NCBI GenBank assembly: GCA_004322275.1
Contig: SCTA01000040.1
Location: forward strand, 70,138 to 134,137
Source of the DNA: a bacterium
GTDB lineage: Bacteria > Desulfobacterota > Deferrisomatia > Deferrisomatales > BM512
DNA: 64,000 nucleotides
Reading direction: 5' to 3'
The notes under the pieces are model-generated. The model did no database searches and was not told where the DNA came from. It worked only from the letters and a program-made list of their open reading frames with translations. A program made the translations under genes and the position numbers. Shown here piece by piece: positions 36,530 through 43,985 of this stretch; the first letter of the stretch is position 1, and each line of letters opens with the position of its first letter.

Positions 36530-37141
36530 TTACCTCGAAGGGGCGAATTGTGAAGAGATTACCCCGGCCAGACTCTTTTCGTCGCCGGTGGCGCGAAGGG
36601 CCAGAGCGTAGGGGAAGAGGGGACGGAGCTTTACGTTGAAGGTCTTCTCGAAGAGGGTCTGGAAGGTTCCCGAGACGTTTTCGGAGCAGGCGAAGAGGTA
36701 GACCTCGCCTTTCCCCAGATCCCAGCTCATCTCGATCGACCTGATGGTCGGCAGGGCGCGGGCGGATAGCTTCTGCTTGACGATGTCCTTCACCTCCTGC
36801 CGCTCGTGGCGGGAGAGCTTTTCGCGCCCCTCGCGCTCCTTTATCGACTTCTCCAGAAGCTCGCACTCGCGCTTGAAGATGACTCCGGGGATGCGCCTTA
36901 CGTCTATGCGCATGGAAAGGTTGATGGTATCCCCTATCAGCCAGCGGTCGGGGGTCGGCCCGCTAAGGAAGATGTCGTCTACAGCGACCCAGCCCACCGC
37001 TTCCTCGCGGGGGTCGTTATCCGTGAAATCCTCGAAACCGTGGTTTTTAATCTTCTCGTAAAAGTCGTTGCGCAAATCTCCGGGCAGGGCGCCTGAAACC
37101 TCGTAGCGCCGTATCCGTATCGTTCCCGTCAAAAGGGCCAT
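36530..37141 (-). CDS. RdgC-like recombination-associated protein, short form
   Basis: A 203-residue protein resembling RdgC, a ring-forming DNA-binding protein that limits RecA filament loading. Recognisable segments are V-G-W-V near residue 50, I-D-V-R-R-I-P-G-V-I-F-K, the helix R-Q-E-V-K-D-I-V-K-Q-K-L, and L-P-T-I-R-S-I-E-M-S-W-D. E. coli RdgC has about 300 residues, so this form lacks roughly the last third. The next gene encodes an unrelated 177-residue protein that may compensate. Assignment is by pattern memory. Confidence 0.6.
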   Translation of the reverse strand: MALLTGTIRIRRYEVSGALPGDLRNDFYEKIKNHGFEDFTDNDPREEAVGWVAVDDIFLSGPTPDRWLIGDTINLSMRIDVRRIPGVIFKRECELLEKSIKEREGREKLSRHERQEVKDIVKQKLSARALPTIRSIEMSWDLGKGEVYLFACSENVSGTFQTLFEKTFNVKLRPLFPYALALRATGDEKSLAGVISSQFAPSR

Positions 37142-37230
37142 TTTTTCACTCCGGTATTTTGTAAATTGAAGAACCTGATATAAAACCCAAAAAGTGGCCG
37201 TGTCAATCGCAGGTGTGGTAGCTTTATAAA

Positions 37231-37878
37231 ATGACTCCCCAGAATTCCCTATCGCTCGTTTTCGCCAGCTCCTTCGTCCTCGCCCTCTCGGGGGCGATGA
37301 TGCCGGGGCCCACGCTCGCGGTGACGATTCGCGAATCGGCGAGGCGCGGCTTCTGGGCCGGGCCGCTGGTAACGGCGGGCCACGGTCTGGTGGAGATACT
37401 GGTCGTAATCGCCATCTTCGCCGGTCTGGGAAAGTTCTTTCAGGAGAGATACTTCATAGGGACCGTGGGTGTAGTGGGAGGGGCCGCGCTGGTCTCCATG
37501 GCCATAGGCGGCTTTCGCGAGCTTCCCCGCCTGACCCTCTCCTTCGCCGACGGAGAGGGAGAAAGCCAGAGCCCCTTCAAGGCAGGAATGGTCACCTCGG
37601 TCACGAACCCCTACTTCATCGTATGGTGGGCCACCGCCGGGCTTTCCGGGATGACTCTCGCCTCCGGGGCCGGAGCGCTTGCCCCGGTTACTTTCTTCAC
37701 CGGCCACATCCTCGGCGACCTCGCCTGGTACGCCTTCGTCTCCGCCCTCGTCCACCACGGCCGGAGCGTGCTTACCGACAAACGCTACAGGATACTCGCC
37801 GGGACGATGGGAGCGGTGCTCTTCATCTTCGGTTCGATATTTTTCGTCTGGGGTGGAATGAAGCTGGCCGGAGTTTAA
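37231..37878 (+). CDS. LysE/RhtB-family exporter
   Basis: A 215-residue membrane protein with about six helices. The N-terminal signature G-A-M-M-P-G-P-T-L-A-V-T (residues 21-32) and the central S-V-T-N-P-Y-F-I-V-W-W motif identify the LysE superfamily of amino-acid and small-metabolite exporters. The substrate is not determinable. It is divergent from the RdgC-like gene. Its last codons (K-L-A-G-V-stop) are echoed by a near-identical 15-base sequence across the palindrome that follows. Confidence 0.88.
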   Translation: MTPQNSLSLVFASSFVLALSGAMMPGPTLAVTIRESARRGFWAGPLVTAGHGLVEILVVIAIFAGLGKFFQERYFIGTVGVVGGAALVSMAIGGFRELPRLTLSFADGEGESQSPFKAGMVTSVTNPYFIVWWATAGLSGMTLASGAGALAPVTFFTGHILGDLAWYAFVSALVHHGRSVLTDKRYRILAGTMGAVLFIFGSIFFVWGGMKLAGV

Positions 37879-37880
37879 AT

Positions 37881-37914
37881 GTAGGATGCGTTACGCTTCG
37901 CTAACGCATCCTAC
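37881..37914. repeat. GGATGCGTTA-type palindrome encoding the end of mqnD
   Basis: GTAGGATGCGTTA and TAACGCATCCTAC arms with a CGCTTCG core. The right arm, read on the minus strand, supplies the last codons (R-R-M-R) and the TAG stop of mqnD. It is the same family as 23901-23991. Confidence 0.85.
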
Positions 37915-38773
37915 GAAACTTTGAAGCTGGCGGGGGTTCAGCTTTAAGCGCGAAAACCTCCCCCTCCCATTCCCGTATCAACCCCAGCTTCCTCTGCCTG
38001 GACAGCAGTTCGAGAACGGCCTTTTCCCCCTCTTCCCCGAGGTCCCTTGAAAATTCGTTGACGTAAAGCGCGATATGGCGGGCGGTCACCTCGTCGTCAA
38101 GCTCCTGCGCGTTTTCGCGGACGTATTCTGCGACCTCTTTGGGGTGGCTCCTGCCGTAGTCGAGGGACTTTCTGAGCAGTTCTTCGACGTGGAGAGGGTC
38201 GAGACCCGAATCGCGCCGCAGGAGTATCGCCCCGAGGGGTATCGGCGCTCCGGTCGTGCGCTCCCACCACTCGCCGAGGTCTTCTACCGCTGTGAGTCCC
38301 CTGCCCTCGTAGGTGAAGCGCCCTTCGTGGATTATCACGCCCGAGGCGACTTCGCCCCGCTCTATCGCCTCCATAATCTCGCAAAAGACCATCGGGACGC
38401 CGGTGAAACGCCCGCCGAGGCGCAGGGAAAGGAGGAGGTGCGCGGTGGTGTTCTCGCCGGGATGGGCGATGGGGAGGGCGGCAAGTTCCGCCGCCGTCTT
38501 CTCCCCCTTCGACACCCACAGCGGGCCGCAGCCTCTTCCGAGAGCGCCGCCGGAGCGTAGGCACCAGTAATCCGGCAAAACCTTGCCGAGTACGGCGTAG
38601 CTGGCCTTGGTCATGGGAAGCTCGCCCGAAAGGGACATACGGTTGAGTGTCTCCACGTCCTCCAGAACCGGCTCGAAAACTATCTCCCCGGTGTCGATGA
38701 GACCGTGGACAAGGGCAAAGAACTGCACGGTGTCGTTCGGACAGGGTGAGAAGCCGAAACGGACCCTTTTCAT
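37901..38773 (-). CDS. mqnD: 1,4-dihydroxy-6-naphthoate synthase (futalosine pathway)
   Basis: A 290-residue MqnD, which converts cyclic dehypoxanthine futalosine to dihydroxynaphthoate in menaquinone synthesis. The start F-G-F-S-P-C-P-N-D-T (residues 6-15) is the hallmark. H-P-G-E-N-T-T-A-H-L-L-L and the active-site H in V-I-I-H-E-G-R-F-T-Y are visible. ATG 38773 overlaps the mqnB stop by four bases. The extreme C-terminus is encoded by a palindromic repeat, so it is probably not conserved. Confidence 0.93.
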   Translation of the reverse strand: MKRVRFGFSPCPNDTVQFFALVHGLIDTGEIVFEPVLEDVETLNRMSLSGELPMTKASYAVLGKVLPDYWCLRSGGALGRGCGPLWVSKGEKTAAELAALPIAHPGENTTAHLLLSLRLGGRFTGVPMVFCEIMEAIERGEVASGVIIHEGRFTYEGRGLTAVEDLGEWWERTTGAPIPLGAILLRRDSGLDPLHVEELLRKSLDYGRSHPKEVAEYVRENAQELDDEVTARHIALYVNEFSRDLGEEGEKAVLELLSRQRKLGLIREWEGEVFALKAEPPPASKFRRMR

Positions 38774-39513
38774 CTGCGCTCCGCCTCCAGCTTGACGAGA
38801 AACCCCTTCGCCCCCCTTCCCGCAGCCTTTATCGCTTCTTTCAGCTTCCACGCCGAAAGGTCGCGCGGCCCCGCCATGTTGGAGATGCCCCTGATTTCGG
38901 CGAAGGGTATCCCCTCCTCCATCGCCACCTGCGCGGCGGCATAGCCCTCCATGTTTTCGCAGATGGCCCCGTAAAGCTCCTCCATCAGGCGCGCCCTTTT
39001 TTCCGTAGCGGTGACGGTGGAGGAGGTTACGAAGGGGCCTTCGGCGGCGTTGCAGAATTCGCAGGAACTCAGGAGCAGCGACCTTGCGTGGCTTTTGGAA
39101 AGGGGGATAAAGAAATTAAGGTTCGCGCCCGGCAGCCGCACCCTCGGCACCAGAATCGGCCTCGGCTGAATCTCCGGGGGTATCGGCTCGACCCCCCAGT
39201 CCGCATCCACCTCGGTGGTGGCGACGGCGATGTCGCCGGGGAAAAGGCCGCTGGAGGGGTACGCCCCCCCTATTCCGACCGAGAGGATGAGGCGCGGCGT
39301 CAGCCCGGACAGAACCCGCCCCAGAGCGTAGGCGGTGTTGACCTGGCCGGGGCCGGTGACGCAAAAGTCCACCACAAGCCTCCCCAGCCGGGTTTCGCAA
39401 AAGGGGGGCAAGTCGCCGGCCCAGGAAAGCTCGTCCGGGGTGGCCGCGATGACGAGGACGTCGGGGTCCATTCCGGTGCCGCCCGCGTCGGTTGTAACGA
39501 CCTTGAGATTCAA
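38770..39513 (-). CDS. mqnB: Futalosine hydrolase
   Basis: A 247-residue nucleosidase-fold protein that removes hypoxanthine from futalosine. Motifs include A-A-T-P-D-E-L near residue 25, S-V-G-I-G-G-A-Y-P, and the nucleoside-phosphorylase-like E-N-M-E-G-Y-A-A-A-Q-V-A with the catalytic E-x-x-G-x-x-x-A pattern. TTG at 39513 is favoured because AAGGAG ends eight bases before it. GTG at 39522 abuts the ribosome site and an internal ATG (39471) would trim the N-terminus. It is translationally coupled to mqnD. mqnA and mqnC are not in the window. Confidence 0.9.
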   Translation of the reverse strand: MNLKVVTTDAGGTGMDPDVLVIAATPDELSWAGDLPPFCETRLGRLVVDFCVTGPGQVNTAYALGRVLSGLTPRLILSVGIGGAYPSSGLFPGDIAVATTEVDADWGVEPIPPEIQPRPILVPRVRLPGANLNFFIPLSKSHARSLLLSSCEFCNAAEGPFVTSSTVTATEKRARLMEELYGAICENMEGYAAAQVAMEEGIPFAEIRGISNMAGPRDLSAWKLKEAIKAAGRGAKGFLVKLEAERR

Positions 39514-39640
39514 GTCTGACACTCCTTTTGAGACTTCGTTTACGGGTTTTGAGCGGCTTTTGCGAGAATACCACGCTCCGCCTTCCCCCTAAAGCCATAA
39601 TGCTGGAAAAAGCGAGCGAAATCATGTAAGTTGCGTTTTC

Positions 39641-40663
39641 ATGCCGGGTACAATAAGAGAACGGCTTGAAGCCGAAGAGGAAATAAAGCTCCACAGGAGA
39701 GCGGCGCGTTCGCTGGGCACCGCCGGGAGGCGGCGCGAGGAGGAGCCTTGCGCCATCCGTCTCGCCTGGCAGGTTGACCGCGACCGGATACTGCATTCCA
39801 AATCCTTCAGGCGGCTCAGCCAGAAAACCCAGGTCTTCCTCGCCCCCGCCGGGGATCACTACCGCACCCGTCTGACCCACACCCTCGAAGTCAGCCAGAT
39901 AGCCAGAACCATAGCGAGCGCACTGGGGCTGAACGAAAATCTCACCGAGGCGGTAGCCCTCGGCCACGATCTGGGCCACACCCCCTTCGGCCACGCCGGA
40001 GAGAGCGTGCTGAACAGGCTCAGCCCGAGCGGCTTTCACCACGCGAAGCAATCCCTTCGCGTCGTGGACCTGCTCGAACGCGACGGCAAGGGACTGAACC
40101 TGACGAAGGAGGTCAGGGAGGGGATAGCGGGCCACTCCAAGGGCAAGGGGGAAATAATGGAGCGATTCGGAACCCTGGAATCCCAGGTAGTCCGCGTCGC
40201 GGACCTCGCCGCCTATCTGAATCACGATCTTGACGACGCTCTTCGCGCCGGAGTGGTAAAATCAACAGAGGTACCTGAAAGGGTCCGGACGCGCCTCGGG
40301 GACACCCACGGCTCGCGCATCTCGTCGATAGTGACCGACGTAATCGGAACCACAATCGGCAATGATTACGACTGCATCTCGATTACCGGGGAGATGAACG
40401 ATATTCTGGTGGAATTTCGCGCTTTCCTTTATGATCGGGTGTACGATAATCCCGAGGTCCACAAGGATTTTGTCAAGGCGATAAAGCTTCTCGAAGAGCT
40501 TTACGGCTATTACCGGGAAAACCCCGAGTCCTTGCCCGATTACGCAAAATACGATGCGCCGCCAGAGAAGCGCATCACGGATTTCATAGCTGGAATGACC
40601 GACAGGTTCGCGCTGACCCTGTACGAGTCGATTTTCATGCCAAAGCCCTGGAAAGTGTTGTAA
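39641..40663 (+). CDS. dgt: Deoxyguanosinetriphosphate triphosphohydrolase-like HD protein
   Basis: A 340-residue HD-domain dNTPase of the short bacterial class. The metal site is H-T-L-E-V (first His), then [16 protein letters not shown], with the final Asp in [22 protein letters not shown] lies near residue 55. Such enzymes hydrolyse dNTPs to deoxynucleoside and triphosphate. It is divergent from mqnB and followed by the pseudo-receiver gene after 80 bases. Confidence 0.93.
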   Translation: MPGTIRERLEAEEEIKLHRRAARSLGTAGRRREEEPCAIRLAWQVDRDRILHSKSFRRLSQKTQVFLAPAGDHYRTRLTHTLEVSQIARTIASALGLNENLTEAVALGHDLGHTPFGHAGESVLNRLSPSGFHHAKQSLRVVDLLERDGKGLNLTKEVREGIAGHSKGKGEIMERFGTLESQVVRVADLAAYLNHDLDDALRAGVVKSTEVPERVRTRLGDTHGSRISSIVTDVIGTTIGNDYDCISITGEMNDILVEFRAFLYDRVYDNPEVHKDFVKAIKLLEELYGYYRENPESLPDYAKYDAPPEKRITDFIAGMTDRFALTLYESIFMPKPWKVL

Positions 40664-40743
40664 TTTAGGAGCTTAACCGTATCCGGCGGCAGTAACGGCC
40701 CTTTTGGGCGACTGCGTTAAATCACTGGCACAGGAGTGTAACG

Positions 40744-43644
40744 ATGGCCAAACGCCTTCTCGTCCTTGACCCCGAGGCAAAGTTTTCGTCAATCGCCTCG
40801 GTCGCGCTGAAGTCCGCCGGTTGGGAGACCTCTACGGCAAAGACTTTCGATGAGGCCCGCGAGTTGGTGATAGCGATAGCCCCGGACGCGATGCTTTGCC
40901 CGAACGTCGTCGAGGGGATGGACGAAGCCACCATCGTGAAGGATATCCGCGCACAAAGAAACGGCTCGGCGCTGCCGATTATTCTCCTCGGAGCTAAATC
41001 CCACTTCGGGCCGCACACCTATCTGACCCCCACCCCTCTCTCGGCTTCCGCCTTGTCCATACTTATCACCAAAATCGAGACCCGGCGCGAGGACATGGGC
41101 TTACAGGTGGAAAATTTCGATCAGGCCTTCGACTCCATCATGCAGGACAGGCCGGTCGCCCCGGTTGAGAAAAAAGTCCTCAAACTCGAAGGCGAGGCGA
41201 GACCCTCCGAGCCCAGGACCGAAGCGCCCCCGGCAGAGAAAAAGAGCGTCGAACCCTCTGCTCCCGCCGCCAAACCCGCTCCGCCGCTGCCCGTGCATCT
41301 CTCCGAGCCCGAAACCTGGGTGATAAAAAAACCGGCCTCCGCTTCCTCCGAACCGGTGCTCCGGCTTGAGGAAGCCTGGATAGTCACGGCGAAAGAGTTC
41401 GAGCCCGGCCTCGAAGCGTACCGTCTAGACGTGAAAAAACAGCCTTCCTCTCCCCCGAAATTCGGTCTCGCGAAAGCAGCCCCGGCGGCTGAGGAAGTTG
41501 CCCCCGCTGCCGCAGCCGCAACCGCCGCCGCGGCTGTTGCAGCCGCCGAACCGGCAGTCCGCGAAAAAGCCGCCTCCACGGGTGAGCTCAAGTCCTTCTT
41601 CGGAAAAATCGACGAAAGCTCCCTTGAAGAGGGCGGCGTCGAAGAGTTGGAACTCGGCGAACCGGTCGAAACGGCTGCTCCGGCAGAACCCCGGCCCCTT
41701 GCCGTGATTGCTCCCTCAAGCGCCCCCGCGCCGACTCCGGCGGAGGAATCCGATATGGAGACCGACCTGTCGGAGGGCCTTGAGGAGTCCTTTGAATTCG
41801 AGGAATTCGAGGCAGTGAGTTCCGCGCCGCCCCCAGAGGAAGCGAAAGAGGAGGAGCCCGCGCCGGAAGCGAAAACTCCCGAGCCCGAGCCCGTTTCCCT
41901 TGAAAGCGAAATCCGCCTCGAAGAAGAAGCCCCCTCCATTGGGGATCTCGAAAAGATATTTCAGGAGATGTACCCCGCCGCCGGAAAAAGAGAAGAGGGC
42001 GCGGCCGGAGAAGAGAGTTTTGACGAAGCCAGGGCGCTGGAACTTCTCGACTCCCATCTCGAAGCCTCCTTCGGAACCCCGAAGCCCTCGCCCCAGCCCG
42101 AGGCTGCCGCCGAACCCGTGAAGGAAGAACTTTTCGTCGGGGAGGAAGAGGAGCTTGCCCTCGCGGAACCGGTGGAGGAACTTCAGGCAGTAGCCGGGGA
42201 AGCCGTCGCGGAAGAAGCTCCGGAGGAAAAGGAAGTTGCTCCCCTTCTGATCGCCCGGCCCGCCGAAGAGGCCGGAGCCGAAGAGTTTGCGGAGCAGGTT
42301 GATAACATCGAGGAAGAAGCCCCCTCCGGGGAACTCGAATATCTCCTTGAAACTACGGCCGTTGAGGCAGCTCCCGAAACAGGGGAACCCGCGCCTCCCT
42401 CTGCGGAAGAAGCGGAGGTCATCGAGGAAGACGTCGAGATGCTTCCCGCCGTTTTATCTCCTGAAGTCCGGCTCGAACTGGAATCCTACTTCAAGGGTCC
42501 GGATACGGAGGAGCCGGAGGAAGAAAAAGCCGCTGAAACCGGAGTTGCCGAAGAACAGGTTGCCCTGGAATCACCGGAAGAAGAGGCGGAGAGGTTCGTT
42601 TCCATCTCGGAGGAGCCCGAAGAACCCTTCGAGCTTGAATCCCCCGCTGAGGCGACGCTTTACGCAGGGGCCGAGGCGGCGGGAATCGAGTCTCTGGACT
42701 CGGGAGAACCCTCCTTCGGCGAAATAGAGCTTGAGCCGCCCCTGGCCGCCCTAGCCGTGGAGACGCCAGCCGGGGAAGAGGAAATATCCGCCGGGGAAGC
42801 TCTTGCCGAAGAGATTCTCGCCGCAGAAGCGCCCGCCGAAGAAGAACTTGCGGAAGAGTTCTTCGAGGAAGAGGAAGTTGCCGAAGAAGCAAAGGCCGCC
42901 GGGGAACAAAAACAGGCAGCCAGCGACTTCTTCGACTTCGCCTCGATCGAGGAGGAGCTGTCGGAGGGAGCGGCTGAAACCGCCGCCGTGGAGGAACCGC
43001 CCGCTACGGCGCCTCCCGCTCTTGAGGAATTTGAATTCTCCTCCGTGGAAGAGGAGCTTTCCGGAGAGCCTTCCGGTATCGCCGAATCTCTGCTGGCTGA
43101 GGCGGCCTCGGTTGCACAAGAGAAGCCTCTTTCGGAGCAGACCTTCGACTTCGCCGCCGCCGAAACCGAGGTGAAGGTCCCGGTTGAGGTCCTTTCAGGA
43201 CCGTCCGCGGTTCTCGTCGAGGATTTCGATTTTGAAACCGCCGAGGAGGAACTTACCCTGCCCGTTGAGGAACTCTTTCCGGTTCCGGCCAAAGAGCCGG
43301 AATTGGCCGTAGCGGGAGACGGTCATCCGACGGACACCCATGAGCTCGATTTCGACGAACTGGACGGGGTTCTCGGCGAGCTTGAGGAATTCACCCCCTC
43401 TCTGGACGTGAGAGGCGGGTTCTCCTTTGAACCGGTGGAAGCTGTCAGCGGCACGCAGGAAACGGACGGGGCAGCCGCCCAGCCCTGGAAAAAAGCGGCC
43501 GCCCTCGCCGCCGAAGCCGCCTCGAAGTCGATCGCCGATTCCGGGGTCGCCTCCTCACTGAATTCCGGCGAGCTGGCGGAGATTATCAGAAAAGCGGTGG
43601 AAAAAGCCGTCGAGGAGTCTATGGGCGGCGCCTCCGGGAAGTAA
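40744..43644 (+). CDS. Pseudo-receiver protein with long acidic disordered tail
   Basis: A 966-residue protein. Residues 1-120 follow the receiver-domain pattern (L-L-V-L-D-P-E; P-D-A-M-L-C-P-N-V-V-E-G-M-D; I-I-L-L-G-A-K), but the phospho-acceptor Asp position is Pro and the K of the usual K-P motif is Thr, so it should not be phosphorylated. Residues ~140-900 are extremely Glu/Ala/Pro-rich and predicted disordered. Repeats of the form F-(D/E)-F-x-x-x-E-E-E-L start near residues 729, 764, 801, 829 and 869. The last ~50 residues form a helix pair (L-A-E-I-I-R-K-A-V-E-K-A-V-E-E). It resembles, in layout only, scaffold proteins such as FrzS or AglZ. AGGAG precedes the ATG. Confidence 0.75.
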   Translation: MAKRLLVLDPEAKFSSIASVALKSAGWETSTAKTFDEARELVIAIAPDAMLCPNVVEGMDEATIVKDIRAQRNGSALPIILLGAKSHFGPHTYLTPTPLSASALSILITKIETRREDMGLQVENFDQAFDSIMQDRPVAPVEKKVLKLEGEARPSEPRTEAPPAEKKSVEPSAPAAKPAPPLPVHLSEPETWVIKKPASASSEPVLRLEEAWIVTAKEFEPGLEAYRLDVKKQPSSPPKFGLAKAAPAAEEVAPAAAAATAAAAVAAAEPAVREKAASTGELKSFFGKIDESSLEEGGVEELELGEPVETAAPAEPRPLAVIAPSSAPAPTPAEESDMETDLSEGLEESFEFEEFEAVSSAPPPEEAKEEEPAPEAKTPEPEPVSLESEIRLEEEAPSIGDLEKIFQEMYPAAGKREEGAAGEESFDEARALELLDSHLEASFGTPKPSPQPEAAAEPVKEELFVGEEEELALAEPVEELQAVAGEAVAEEAPEEKEVAPLLIARPAEEAGAEEFAEQVDNIEEEAPSGELEYLLETTAVEAAPETGEPAPPSAEEAEVIEEDVEMLPAVLSPEVRLELESYFKGPDTEEPEEEKAAETGVAEEQVALESPEEEAERFVSISEEPEEPFELESPAEATLYAGAEAAGIESLDSGEPSFGEIELEPPLAALAVETPAGEEEISAGEALAEEILAAEAPAEEELAEEFFEEEEVAEEAKAAGEQKQAASDFFDFASIEEELSEGAAETAAVEEPPATAPPALEEFEFSSVEEELSGEPSGIAESLLAEAASVAQEKPLSEQTFDFAAAETEVKVPVEVLSGPSAVLVEDFDFETAEEELTLPVEELFPVPAKEPELAVAGDGHPTDTHELDFDELDGVLGELEEFTPSLDVRGGFSFEPVEAVSGTQETDGAAAQPWKKAAALAAEAASKSIADSGVASSLNSGELAEIIRKAVEKAVEESMGGASGK

Positions 43645-43707
43645 CGGCAAAAAAACGGATTACCTGTGCGTTTTGCGCTGCCTTGAAGTAAATTCAGAGC
43701 GGTTTTA

Positions 43708-43888
43708 AGGGCTTGTCCGTAAATAGGCCTTTCGGAAATCGCGCCGGATTTTGAGTTCGATTTTGTCGCGAAGATTGATCAAAACCGCAGGCGTAGTTGT
43801 TCTACGTCGAGGTTTTGCGATTGATGAGCGGCAAAAGCGGGCCAAAAGCCGGATGCGAGAACGAAGGTTTTATTTACGGACAAGCCCT
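43708..43888. repeat. MITE-like palindromic element, family B (181 bp)
   Basis: Perfect 18-bp terminal inverted repeats, AGGGCTTGTCCGTAAATA at 43708-43725 and its complement at 43871-43888. The interior contains a second imperfect palindrome (ATCAAAACCGC...GTTTTGCGAT, about 43778-43824). No open frame of useful length is inside. The element occupies most of the 341-base gap before valS; the remainder holds the valS promoter and ribosome site. Confidence 0.85.
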
Positions 43889-43985
43889 GAATAACGCCTC
43901 GGGTACAGGCCTGCCTGCATGGGCGCATTGAGCGCACCGGCGGGCCGTTCCCCGGCGTCTTTTTGTTTTAATCAGAGGATTTGAC

